Of a DNA stretch of 64,000 nt, positions 52,951 through 61,825 are shown in pieces. How positions within the stretch are numbered: the stretch's first letter is position 1; each line of letters opens with the position of its first letter. Source of the DNA: Desulfoluna sp942491485 (GTDB lineage: Bacteria; Desulfobacterota; Desulfobacteria; Desulfobacterales; Desulfolunaceae); assembly GCA_942491485.1 (NCBI GenBank), contig CALOAX010000002.1, forward strand, positions 62,001 through 126,000, read 5' to 3'. A model generated the notes under the pieces. The model was not told the DNA's origin. It saw nothing but the letters and a program-made list of their open reading frames with translations, and did not search any database. Position numbers and translations under genes: made by a program.

Positions 52951-55683
52951 ATGGGTTTCCGCATAACCATGGACATCGCCAAGGGGGCCCTGGCCAACGC
53001 CGGTCGGGCCATGTCCGTCAACGGCCACAACATCGCCAACGTGGACACCCCGGGCTTCAGCCGTCAGACCGAGACCATCACCAGCAACCGGCCGCACACC
53101 ATTGGTGCCCTCCAGCTCGGTTCCGGTGCAACACTGGAAAACGTTAACCGGCATGTGGACCAGCGCCTCGAAGAACGGCTCATCGACCAAAAATCCAAAT
53201 TTGCAACCTACGACGAAGCCATTGTCTACATTGACAACCTGGAGTCCCTCTTCAACGTCGACTCTGAACACCACCTCGGCACCCTCATGAGTGAGTTCTG
53301 GCAAGGGTGGCACCAGGTGGCCAACCACCCGGACGACCCATCGGCACGCTCGGTGCTGCTGGAGTCGGCGCGCAACATGTCCGGCCAGTTCAACTCCTTG
53401 TCCAACGACCTCACGCGCCTGAAAACCAACGTCAGCCAGGATATTGAAGCCGGGGTCCAACGGGTTAACACCCTCATCGCCAAGATCGCCAAGGTCAACG
53501 AGGATATCGCTGTCACCGAAGCCACCCGCCCCGCCAACGACCAGCGGGATATCCGGGGGCAGCTCGTCACCGAGCTCTCCGAATTCTTAGACGTCAACAC
53601 CGTGGAACAACCCAACGGCTACCTCTCTGTCATGACCAGCAACGGCTACCCCCTCGTGGTGGGGAACCGCTCCTACGACCTGGAAAGCACACGCGGCACC
53701 GTGGGATGGCAGACCTCCTCCGGAGGCGTGGTGGACATCTCCCGAGCCATCAAGCATGGCAAACTCGGAGGGTGGCTCACCGTCAAGGATGACATCCTCT
53801 CCGAGGTGGAGCAGAACCTGGACGCCCTTGCCAAAGAGGTGATGTGGCGAGTCAACCTGGTCCACAGCCAGGGCGTGGGCACCAGCTACCACCAGAGCGC
53901 CGTCACCTCCGCCGAAGCGCCTCAGGACGGCAAACTCTACAACCTCCCCTTCGGGGACCGTATCGACTACGATGGGGGCATGAAGGTCTGGGTTAAAAAA
54001 CTCAACAGCCCTGATCCTGCCGCTGCCGTGGAGATCGACACCGGACTCTCCACCGCCGCTCCGCAGAACTTTTCCGGAAACGCCATGCCCATGAGCCGCT
54101 ACCGACTCACCGTGGAGCGTGGCGGTACCGTCGGCATGGGGAACGACGACCCCGTCATGCGATGGGAACGCCTCGGCACCGACGGCACACCCGTGGATAT
54201 GGGGCGATTTGCCGTCACCGGCGAAAACAGCTTCACCGCCGATCCGCCCGTGGACGGAATCAAATTTGACATAGGCAAAGGCCGCCTCATTGCCGGCAAC
54301 GTCTTTGAGTTCAACACCTCGGAGACCGGAGAAGCCAACCCGATTGCTTTCAAAGGCCTCCCTGAAGGACGGGCCCGATGCGCCGAAGACAGCTACACCA
54401 TCACGGTGAAAGAGGGCGCCGGATCCATACAGAACATCTCCGATAAAAACCCCATCATCCTGGAGTGGGCCAACAGCACGGGAAGGGGCACCGTCCGCCT
54501 TGAAGACCCAGACCAGACACGGTTTGAAGTGGACGGCATGACCCTTTCCATCGACAAGGGGACCCTTCTCACCGGCGACAGCTTTGTGGTGAAGACCGGT
54601 GAGGCCGGCCAACCCCTGGACCTTGACGGCAACACCACCGTGGACCAGAAATCCTCCTGGCACTGGACCACCTTCTCCATGGCCGACCAGTTCAACCGTC
54701 AGGCAGACGAAGCCGGGGTGGGCCTCAAAGCCTTTATCAACCACAACGGCAGTTTTGAACTTCGCCCCGACTTCGGGGTGGCCTTCGCCTTCTCCGACAG
54801 CAGCGCCCGCGACGGCGGCGTGGCCGCTGCCCTTGGACTCAACACCTTTTTTAAGGGCGAAGATGCCAGTACCATGGGGCTCACGGATCTGATCCAAGAC
54901 CCCTCCAATATCGCCGCTGCCCGCGTTCGAGGCGCTGATGCAGACTCCATCAGCAGCAACCTCCACGTCACCAACCCGGAATCACGTCCCGTGGATATCG
55001 GCGCAGCAGGCCCACCCATCCTCTACTTCGAGGAAGATGACGTGCCCAAAGCCGTTGAGATAGCCCCGAGAACCCTCACCTCCAGAGGGGATCTCCACAC
55101 CCTGGCCACCGATATGGAACAGGCCATGAACGCAGCATCCGGCCTCTCCTCCCCGTACAAGGTTCGGTATGTGGAGAACGAAAACCGCTTCGAGTTTTCG
55201 GAAAATGACGGGTCTCCCCTGCAGCAGCTCACCATGAGATGGGACCGCTCACCGGGCCTTGCCGAGGTTGCAGGATTTCGACCCGAACCGGAAACCTTCG
55301 TGCCCGCGGTGGGGGACTACGGCAAAATCAACAACGAAAACGCCCTCATCATGGCGGACATGCAGCACGTGGAAAAAACCATGCCCCACTACGCCTACTC
55401 ACGCAAACGGGGTGCCGTGGCAGAAAGCCTCGTCAGCACGCCCGATGCCTTTTACCGGGACATGCTCGGCTCCATCGGCGTTCGGGCATCCAGCTTCAGA
55501 AAAGAGAAAGAGATGGGGCAGGTGATGGTGGACAAGCTCTCCGACCTGAGAGACTCCGTGTCCGGGGTCTCCGTTGATGAAGAGTTGGTGCGCATGCTGG
55601 CCAACCAGCAGGCCTACCAGGCCGCATCAAAGCTCATCACCACCACAGATGAGATGCTGCAGACACTGCTGAATATGAGATAA
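52951..55683 (+). CDS. flgK: Flagellar hook-filament junction protein FlgK, enlarged
   Basis: 910 residues, far above the usual 450-650. N-terminus NAGRAMSVNGHNIANVDTPG FSRQTETI and FLDVNTVEQPNGYLSVM are typical, as is the end LANQQAYQAASKLITTTDEM. The extra length lies in the exposed middle: two similar tandem blocks start at residues 384 (YRLTVERGGTVGMGNDD) and 482 (YTITVKEGAGSIQNISDK), both with VDG and KGxLxxGdxF motifs. Two base pairs behind flgN. Joins hook to filament. Confidence 0.93.
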   Translation: MGFRITMDIAKGALANAGRAMSVNGHNIANVDTPGFSRQTETITSNRPHTIGALQLGSGATLENVNRHVDQRLEERLIDQKSKFATYDEAIVYIDNLESLFNVDSEHHLGTLMSEFWQGWHQVANHPDDPSARSVLLESARNMSGQFNSLSNDLTRLKTNVSQDIEAGVQRVNTLIAKIAKVNEDIAVTEATRPANDQRDIRGQLVTELSEFLDVNTVEQPNGYLSVMTSNGYPLVVGNRSYDLESTRGTVGWQTSSGGVVDISRAIKHGKLGGWLTVKDDILSEVEQNLDALAKEVMWRVNLVHSQGVGTSYHQSAVTSAEAPQDGKLYNLPFGDRIDYDGGMKVWVKKLNSPDPAAAVEIDTGLSTAAPQNFSGNAMPMSRYRLTVERGGTVGMGNDDPVMRWERLGTDGTPVDMGRFAVTGENSFTADPPVDGIKFDIGKGRLIAGNVFEFNTSETGEANPIAFKGLPEGRARCAEDSYTITVKEGAGSIQNISDKNPIILEWANSTGRGTVRLEDPDQTRFEVDGMTLSIDKGTLLTGDSFVVKTGEAGQPLDLDGNTTVDQKSSWHWTTFSMADQFNRQADEAGVGLKAFINHNGSFELRPDFGVAFAFSDSSARDGGVAAALGLNTFFKGEDASTMGLTDLIQDPSNIAAARVRGADADSISSNLHVTNPESRPVDIGAAGPPILYFEEDDVPKAVEIAPRTLTSRGDLHTLATDMEQAMNAASGLSSPYKVRYVENENRFEFSENDGSPLQQLTMRWDRSPGLAEVAGFRPEPETFVPAVGDYGKINNENALIMADMQHVEKTMPHYAYSRKRGAVAESLVSTPDAFYRDMLGSIGVRASSFRKEKEMGQVMVDKLSDLRDSVSGVSVDEELVRMLANQQAYQAASKLITTTDEMLQTLLNMR

Positions 55684-55793
55684 GGGCTAAAGGAATGGGT
55701 GCTCCGGTCAACGATACATTGGAAAAATCCACCGGTCTTCGTTGAACGCGTTTGATTGGACCATATTTTTTTGTAACTATTCAGTTCAAAGTC

Positions 55794-56014
55794 GCCTCCG
55801 GCGGCCCTGCCGGGGGCCAAACTTTTGAAAAGTTTGACAAACAGGTTTTGAGATCGATTTTGATTCATTCGAAAGCGCTGGTTTTCCGACTGTATTCGAT
55901 TTATCGAGCGCGCACCGCCTTTTGTCGCCCAGCCCCAACGGGGCTGGGAGACAAAAGGGGATGCAACCGGAAAGTTTTTGCGGAGCTTTTTTCAAAAAGC
56001 GACCCGCCGGAGGC
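55794..56014 (+). repeat. Composite two-ended repeat element in the flg cluster
   Basis: Begins GCCTCCGGCGGCCCTGCCGG, continues with AAACTTTTGAAAAGTTTGAC and AAACAGGTTTT, has a central palindrome (TTTTGTCGCCCAGCCCC with GGGGCTGGGAGACAAAA, about 55919-55956), and ends GCGACCCGCCGGAGGC. Outer flanks TAACTATTCAG on the left and CTGAATAG on the right are complementary. Confidence 0.75.
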
Positions 56015-56165
56015 ATAAGCTGAATAGATACGTTTATTTTTAAAATAACGGAGCGAAGCAACTCCATAACCATTCACTATTAACTGTTCTCAAATATCCA
56101 TCGGACACGGCCACGCAGCGGGGTGCATCAGCCCTCTGCAAAGCTAAGGTCCGATCAATAAGCGT

Positions 56166-56193
56166 TCAGGTTTTACGCGACAATTGCCGATAA
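56166..56193 (+). promoter_or_regulatory. Probable sigma-28 (FliA) promoter of flgL-csrA-fliW
   Basis: GCCGATAA at 56186-56193 is the exact sigma-28 -10 box. TCAGGTTT at 56166-56173 matches 6 of 8 bases of TAAAGTTT with a spacer of 12 instead of 11. It lies about 105 bp before flgL. Confidence 0.55.
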
Positions 56194-56297
56194 CATGAAT
56201 GCTTGATATGCAACAACCAGGGTTCCAGAGCTTGCGTCGGCGCACATGGGAGACGTCCTTCCATCCACCGGCCAGGCACCAACGATGAGAGTGATTC

Positions 56298-57587
56298 ATG
56301 CGGGTAGCGACTTCCACCCTTTACAACCAGTCCAAGGAGAACATCAGCCGGAAAAACCGGGAGGTGCTCGACAAGAACTCCCTGATCTCCTCGGGCAAGC
56401 AGATCCGAAAGCTCTCGGATAATCCCGTGGATGCCAGCCGCGTGGCGGCGCTCAAGACCAACATGAGCGACCTCTCACAGCTTCAGCGCAACGTGGCCAC
56501 GGGCAGCTTATGGCTGGAAGGAAGTGAGGAGTCCATGGTTCGCGTCAAGGAGATGGTAGACAGGGCCAAAGAGCTTGCCATTGCCATGGCCAACGGTGTG
56601 GCAAACCCCGACGACCTCCAAACCGCAGCCCTTGAAGTGGAAGGTCTCATCAAAGGGGTCCTGGACCTGGCCAACACACGCATGGACGGCCAGTACATCT
56701 TTTCCGGAACCCGAAGCGATGTCAGGCCTTTTCAAGCCGACAACGATGAACTGCCCTCCTCCATTGCGTATGTGGGAAACGCCTCGCCCTTCCGGGTGAA
56801 GATCGGTCCCCAGTCCGACATGGTGGTGGGGTTTGCCGGAGAAGAGGTCTTTTCATCGGATACGGCAATCATCGACGAGACCAACAACCGCCTCGATTTC
56901 ATCGAAAAGAGGGCCGGTGCCCTGCCCGGAGAAGAGACGGTCCTCACCGCCATGGTGGACGGTGCCACCTATACACGTCAGGGGCTTGCCCATGCCGTGG
57001 AGATGGCCATGGAAAGAGCCTCGAACGAGAAGGGAGAAGGGACAGATTACCGCGTCTCCTGGAACGAAGCCGAGGAGACCTTTACCATTGCCGAAGAAGA
57101 CGGTCCCGATCCGGCCAAACTGGACCGCGTTGGCGTCCTCTTCCGCTCCGGTGACAACCGACACAAATCCGTGGGTGCCTTCATGGGGTTTCCCACCGAC
57201 GACATCGCCACGGAACCGTCCCGGCAGCCCCTGGTGAGCCGCCGCGGGGTTCAGTGGGGGATCTTCAACTCTCTCTTCGAATTGAAATCGGCCCTGAACA
57301 GCAACGACAAGGAAGGGCTCCACCAGTCTATCTCCAGGCTGGGGGCTGATCACAACAACATCCTGAGCTCCATCTCCGAAGCCGGTGTTCGTGCCGGGCG
57401 CCTGGATTCTCGGAATGATCTCCTGAAGGATCTCACCATCAGCCACGATGCCAACCGATCCAAGCTGGAAGACACCGACGTTGTGCGTGCCATATCCGAC
57501 CTCAAGCTCAAGCAGTTCGGCTATGAATCCTCCCTGGCCTCGACGTCACGGATCCTGAACACGAGCCTTCTCAACTACCTCAAGTAG
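56298..57587 (+). CDS. flgL: Flagellar hook-filament junction protein FlgL
   Basis: 429 residues. Flagellin-like N-terminus (MRVATSTLYNQSKENISRKN, KQIRKLSDNPVDASRVAALK) and MDGQYIFSGTRSDVRPFQAD, the family's surface-domain start; C-terminus KLEDTDVVRAISDLKLKQFG, then YESSLASTSRILNTSLLNYL. Separated from flgK by a repeat block and has its own probable sigma-28 promoter, so it can be expressed late together with csrA and fliW. Confidence 0.95.
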   Translation: MRVATSTLYNQSKENISRKNREVLDKNSLISSGKQIRKLSDNPVDASRVAALKTNMSDLSQLQRNVATGSLWLEGSEESMVRVKEMVDRAKELAIAMANGVANPDDLQTAALEVEGLIKGVLDLANTRMDGQYIFSGTRSDVRPFQADNDELPSSIAYVGNASPFRVKIGPQSDMVVGFAGEEVFSSDTAIIDETNNRLDFIEKRAGALPGEETVLTAMVDGATYTRQGLAHAVEMAMERASNEKGEGTDYRVSWNEAEETFTIAEEDGPDPAKLDRVGVLFRSGDNRHKSVGAFMGFPTDDIATEPSRQPLVSRRGVQWGIFNSLFELKSALNSNDKEGLHQSISRLGADHNNILSSISEAGVRAGRLDSRNDLLKDLTISHDANRSKLEDTDVVRAISDLKLKQFGYESSLASTSRILNTSLLNYLK

Positions 57588-57644
57588 CAAGGGCCCACGG
57601 CTCCTGCCCCGAGGGAAACACGATCGCAGACAGGAAAAAAACTG

Positions 57645-57887
57645 ATGCTCATACTGACAAGAAAAGAGGGCGAGAAAGTCCGAATCGGTGACGACATCGT
57701 CATTCACGTGGTCGACATCGGCAAAGGAAACGTCCGTATCGGGGTGGAAGCCCCCAAAAATGTGGCCATCATGCGAGACGAAGTGGTGGAACGCATCGAG
57801 AAAGAAAACCTTATGGCCGCCAACCGGAACCGAAATACCCTGGTTCACGCGGCATCCATGCTGAAGGGTAAAAAAACCAAGGAGTAA
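57645..57887 (+). CDS. csrA: Carbon storage regulator CsrA (RsmA)
   Basis: 80 residues: MLILTRKEGEKVRIGDDIVI and GNVRIGVEAPKNVAIMRDEV, the conserved RNA-binding strands with the essential Arg44-like VRIGVEAP motif. CsrA binds GGA motifs near ribosome sites of target mRNAs, classically flagellin mRNA. The C-terminal extension (RNTLVHAASMLKGKKTKE) is of the type bound by FliW. fliW follows after 4 bp. Confidence 0.97.
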   Translation: MLILTRKEGEKVRIGDDIVIHVVDIGKGNVRIGVEAPKNVAIMRDEVVERIEKENLMAANRNRNTLVHAASMLKGKKTKE

Positions 57888-57891
57888 AACG

Positions 57892-58344
57892 TTGATCATC
57901 ACATCCAGACAGTTTGGTCCCGTCGAAATCGATGAAGAGAAAATCATCTCCATGCCCAAGGGCATGCCCGGGTTCCCCGGTAAGGAGAGGTTTATCCTCC
58001 TCTCCCAGGAAGAGATCGACCCCATGGTCAGCTTCCAGTGCGTGGACGACCCCGATCTGGCCTTCGCCCTCATGGACCCATTTCTCTTCATGACCGAATA
58101 CGCCATCGATCTGGACGCCGCTGTCCGGGACATGGGCTGGGATGTGGAAAAACCTGAAGAACTCTACCTCTACACCATCATCAACGCCAGCGGTGACCGC
58201 CCCGAAGAGATCACGGCCAACCTGGCAGGCCCCCTTCTCGTCCACACCGGCGTAAGCGAAGCCCTGCAGATGGTCATCCCCGATGAGCGATACTCCCACA
58301 AACACGCGATTTTTCCGGCAGAAGAAGAAAGGGCTGAGGGATAG
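57892..58344 (+). CDS. fliW: Flagellar assembly factor FliW (CsrA antagonist)
   Basis: 150 residues from TTG 57892, with AAGGAG inside the csrA end. Family motifs: GPVEIDEEKIISMPKGMPGF, LSQEEIDPMVSFQCVDDPDL, and ITANLAGPLLVHTGVSEALQ. FliW binds either flagellin or CsrA: free flagellin releases CsrA to block more synthesis. The pair placed directly behind flgL is a known arrangement. A second-type mosaic repeat starts 16 bp behind the stop. Confidence 0.95.
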   Translation: MIITSRQFGPVEIDEEKIISMPKGMPGFPGKERFILLSQEEIDPMVSFQCVDDPDLAFALMDPFLFMTEYAIDLDAAVRDMGWDVEKPEELYLYTIINASGDRPEEITANLAGPLLVHTGVSEALQMVIPDERYSHKHAIFPAEEERAEG

Positions 58345-58708
58345 GAAGCATTGAAACAAGCCTCCGGCGGCCCTGCCGGGGGCCAAACTTTTAAAAAGTT
58401 TGACAAACAGGTTTTTTAACAGGTTCTACGTTAAGGTGACGATAGATGCCTCTGTCATCACCCATGGAATTTTCATTACATCCTGTAGGGTGTACTTGCG
58501 CACCATCTGTTTGCAAAGTATCGGCGGTGCGCAAGCGCACCCTACCATTGCCAATCACCTGACAACGGTGCCCTGTGTTTTGGGCCCCTCGCAAGGTCCA
58601 CACCATCGACCACACATCACACCGTAGGTTACGCTTGTGCACCAAACTGCACCGGTGGTATCCCCGGCCATCATCATTTTATCGCAACCGCAGATACCCA
58701 TCCGCATG
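58345..58708. repeat. Intergenic block with second-type repeat and three REP palindromes
   Basis: No gene. Second-type mosaic copy 58360-58417; REP-like palindromes GTAGGGTGTACTTGCGCACC (about 58486), GGTGCGCAAGCGCACCCTAC (about 58527) and GTAGGTTACGCTTGTGCACC (about 58622). Confidence 0.75.
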
Positions 58709-59827
58709 TCACAACAACCCGGCCCGCATCACCTTTGATTTAAAGGAAGACAACCGAGAATACTCGTTTAAAAGGTCTCGGGTACTTTCACGAAAATCCG
58801 CTTCAGTGTGTCTATGCGTTTCAAGCAAATGAAGATCCTTGAGAATCACAACGGCGGCATCATACGCTCTGGCTGTTTTCTGGGAGATATGCTCATGAAT
58901 GCGCTCCCGCAAAGCATCTTCCTCAGCAGCCAGCATCGCGAGTTTTTTTAGTTTTTCCTTCTCCAAGCATTGCCGATCACATGCCAAGCGCTCTTCTTTA
59001 AGCCGGTCGTAGGCGTCAAAGATATCACCAACGGTTCTGCGGGGGCGTTTTGATGCGTTGCCGCAACCAGGTGACAGCTCCCGCAACCGTTTTCGAAGCT
59101 TTACGGACAACAACGGCTCCTCATGGAGAAGGCGTGTCAAAAAATCCACCTTTTCACGATTAGAAATCAAATCGACTTTATCGGTCATCGTATCCATGGT
59201 GGTTTCGGGGGTCTGAACTTCACTATCAACAACTCCCGACAAAAGCGTCTCATCCACCTCCAGAAGTTCCACCCAGCATTCCAAAGCCTCGTTAAAGGGC
59301 TTAAATGGGTGAGTGAGTGTCGGTTCAAGAGTTGTTAGCTCAACCCCATCCCACGGCCTGGCCCTTAAGCAGGCATGAAGCCAAGCGATATAGAGACTTC
59401 GATAGTCCCCATTCAAAATATCCTCACGCAGCCCGATAAGGGATGAAAGATAACCCTCACCGTCTACCCAGCCATAGCAGTCCTCATCTTCAAAAAACAT
59501 CTCCAGCAAAACACACTCTTCACGTACTGCAAGAGAAATAGCGTTACCGGCTGTGCAATACTCCTTGAGCACCTCATAGTCCACAAGCTCTTTCGGGAAT
59601 TTCAGGATCAGCCACTTTGTGCCCCAGTTGGCAATATGAAACATGGCATCAAAACATGTCGCGACAGCATTCACTGGTGACCGTGGAAAATTTTCGTAAT
59701 TATAGACAAACGTGGCTCCAGTAGATGTCGGTACGGCCCTGCTCGACCACATCCCGATCTCTTTTTGCTCTTTACTTGTCAACGGCCGATCGATACTTCG
59801 GAACTCATAGAATTGATATTCACTCAT
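58709..59827 (-). CDS. Conserved hypothetical protein of the MSEYQ(F/Y)YEF family
   Basis: 372 residues. The start MSEYQFYEFRSIDRPLTSKE and VATCFDAMFHIANWGTKWLI match a conserved family that I recognise from several phyla, without known function; in some genomes it neighbours SWIM zinc-finger genes, not here. The middle third is acidic, and residues about 270-340 are rich in Lys, Arg and Glu (ERLACDRQCLEKEKLKKLAM), likely a long helix or coiled coil. Cytoplasmic; no signal peptide. Monocistronic. Confidence 0.65.
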   Translation of the reverse strand: MSEYQFYEFRSIDRPLTSKEQKEIGMWSSRAVPTSTGATFVYNYENFPRSPVNAVATCFDAMFHIANWGTKWLILKFPKELVDYEVLKEYCTAGNAISLAVREECVLLEMFFEDEDCYGWVDGEGYLSSLIGLREDILNGDYRSLYIAWLHACLRARPWDGVELTTLEPTLTHPFKPFNEALECWVELLEVDETLLSGVVDSEVQTPETTMDTMTDKVDLISNREKVDFLTRLLHEEPLLSVKLRKRLRELSPGCGNASKRPRRTVGDIFDAYDRLKEERLACDRQCLEKEKLKKLAMLAAEEDALRERIHEHISQKTARAYDAAVVILKDLHLLETHRHTEADFRESTRDLLNEYSRLSSFKSKVMRAGLL

Positions 59828-60009
59828 GATTCTGTCTCAACAATTGTATTCTATTTTGGCATTAAAACCCCCAGCCACATGAAACTATTGGATTTTATAT
59901 GCCACACAAATAACTATAAGCGAAGCGCATTCATTGAACAAAGAACGACGAATCAGAAACCTTAATTTAACCACTTCCGTCTCTCCCTTTGCCCTCTGTG
60001 GCTCTATGG

Positions 60010-60774
60010 TTATTTTGCTTCCCTCAAAAACAACAGGCTGTCCTCACTTGAAAGAATTTCATCAAACCGATAGCCATTGGTGTCAAACCCCTTCACATCT
60101 TCCACACAATCAATCCGGTTTTCGATAATCCAGCGCACCATGGCCCCCCTGGCCCGCTTGGCGTGGATGGCCACAGCCTTCAGGGTATCGCCCTTCTTCT
60201 CCTTGAACGCCACATCAACAAAGCGGCCACATGACCGGATAACCTTCTTATCCACGGCCTTGGCGTACTCCCCCGAGGCGAGGTTCAGCAACACCCCGTC
60301 AGGCCCCATGAGCCCCTTCAGATGCTCCGTCAGAGATGCCCTCCACCAGGTCGACAGCACCCCGAACCCCGGAAGCGAAAGCCCCATCTCCAGGCGATAC
60401 GGCTCCACCCCGGTAAATGGCGAGAGCGCCCCGTAGAGACCGGACAGAACCCGAAGCCGCCCTTCGGCCCAACGCACCCCTTCCGCAGAAAGGCTCTCCG
60501 CATCGATTCCCAGATACGCATCCCCCCGGTAGGCAAAAAGTGCCGAGGTCGCCCCCTTCTCCCCGAAGGAGAAGGAGGCAAAACGGGCTACGGTCTCCGT
60601 TGCGATCCCGTCACTCACCTTCATGAGCGCCCCCATCTCATCCACCGAATACCCGCGCAACGCCTCCACCAACTCGCCGGTCTTCGCCTCAAAAAAAGGG
60701 CGCCCTGTGTCGTCTGCCCACTCCGGGGCCGCAACCGCCATCCGCTTTGCGGGCGCGAGAATTGTGATCATCAT
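60010..60774 (-). CDS. yaaA: YaaA family peroxide stress protein
   Basis: 254 residues from ATG 60774 (GGAG seven bases upstream; the adjacent ATG 60771 is equivalent). Family features: MITILAPAKRM start, YRGDAYLGIDAESLSAEGVR, LRVLSGLYGALSPFTGVEPY, LLNLASGEYAKAV and AIHAKRARGAMVRWIIEN. In E. coli YaaA limits free iron and protects DNA during peroxide stress; it has a DNA-binding cavity. Alone; flanked by REP-type palindromes upstream. Confidence 0.92.
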   Translation of the reverse strand: MMITILAPAKRMAVAAPEWADDTGRPFFEAKTGELVEALRGYSVDEMGALMKVSDGIATETVARFASFSFGEKGATSALFAYRGDAYLGIDAESLSAEGVRWAEGRLRVLSGLYGALSPFTGVEPYRLEMGLSLPGFGVLSTWWRASLTEHLKGLMGPDGVLLNLASGEYAKAVDKKVIRSCGRFVDVAFKEKKGDTLKAVAIHAKRARGAMVRWIIENRIDCVEDVKGFDTNGYRFDEILSSEDSLLFLREAK

Positions 60775-60893
60775 ATATATTCTCCTTCCAACAGCCTTCA
60801 TTAAAGCAAGGCGTTGTCGGTTAATAGAACGATTAACGGTACACCCTTGTGCTACTTCGGATCCACCCAATCAAACCAACATCCCATCGGGAA

Positions 60894-61012
60894 CCGTAGG
60901 GTGCGGCCCCCGCACCTTCTACCGCAACATAAACCACCGACTTTTTCTTCCCATACATTTAGCATTCCCGGTTTATTGGTCGATATTCGGTGCGCACGGC
61001 GCACCCTACCAT
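60894..61012. repeat. REP palindrome pair left of the transposase gene
   Basis: GTAGGGTGCGGCCCCCGCACC at about 60896 (21 bases counting both arms; arms GGTGCGG and CCGCACC) and the inverted GGTGCGCACGGCGCACC with CCTACC at about 60989. Confidence 0.75.
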
Positions 61013-61048
61013 TCCCCGGGACAATCCCGCCACACGACCATTTTTGCG

Positions 61049-61594
61049 TCACGCTTCCCCAAAAATACCGGACACCTCGCCACCTCCACCCCAACCGGGC
61101 TCATACAACCCTTTGGTCACATAGCGATGAAATGTGGACCACGGCCAATCCGCAACGCGTTCAACAATACCATGCTTTACCGGGTTATAATGGATGTAAT
61201 CCATGTGCTTTTCAAAATCACGTTCATCCCGAATTCGGTGTTCCCAAAATCGTCGCTGCCAGATCGATCCTTCGCCTCTTCTCCTCTTTGAGTCGGTCAT
61301 CAAATCGTCACGGTGTAAAACCTCTTCGACCCTCCTTGTGACATACTGCTTAATCTTCACCCACCGAAGACTGAACGCCCCATCACACTCCGGCAAAGTC
61401 CAGATGCAATGAAGATGATCAGGAAGCAACACCCAAGCATCAATCTGAAAAGGATGGCTCTCTCTGACATGGCAAATCCCTTCACGCAATGCATGTCGAA
61501 CGATATTATCACAAAGGATATCCCGACGCCTGTGCGTCACCACCGTAAAAAAATACGTACCACCAGCGACTGTCACACGACGATAACCGGGCAT
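61049..61594 (-). CDS. REP-associated tyrosine transposase (RAYT, Y1_Tnp)
   Basis: 181 residues from ATG 61594 (GGAGG upstream). HUH nuclease motif in AWVLLPDHLHCIWTLPE (His-Leu-His) and the catalytic-tyrosine region YIHYNPVKHGIVERVADWPW; typical start MPGYRRVTVAGGTYFFTVVT. RAYTs nick single-stranded REP hairpins and are single-copy housekeeping-like genes. REP palindromes lie on both sides (60894-61012 and 61655-61810) in head-to-head orientation. Confidence 0.93.
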   Translation of the reverse strand: MPGYRRVTVAGGTYFFTVVTHRRRDILCDNIVRHALREGICHVRESHPFQIDAWVLLPDHLHCIWTLPECDGAFSLRWVKIKQYVTRRVEEVLHRDDLMTDSKRRRGEGSIWQRRFWEHRIRDERDFEKHMDYIHYNPVKHGIVERVADWPWSTFHRYVTKGLYEPGWGGGGEVSGIFGEA

Positions 61595-61654
61595 AAAAGT
61601 ATCCTCCAGCAAAAGGAAATATCCGATTTCAGACATCAATTGATTGTATGAAGG

Positions 61655-61810
61655 CTTTCGTTTGTGGTGCATAAATGCACCCTACATATCATGCAATTCA
61701 ACCGGTTCAGGATGACAAGATCACTCATCAAGGTATTCAACGATACGCACAAATATAAAAGAAATGGCTTCAGCTATCACAACCGTAGGGTGCATTTATG
61801 CACCAAAGTC
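61655..61810. repeat. REP palindrome pair right of the transposase gene
   Basis: GGTGCATAAATGCACCCTAC at about 61659 and the inverted GTAGGGTGCATTTATGCACC at about 61786. Identical in core to the pairs at 15308-15925. Confidence 0.8.
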
Positions 61811-61825
61811 ATTCAAATATATAGA

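Larger units (their letters stand above)
55684..56297. repeat. Intergenic block with composite repeat and flgL promoter
   Basis: No gene. Composite two-ended element 55794-56014; 56015-56160 shows nothing recognised; sigma-28-like promoter 56166-56193. Confidence 0.75.
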
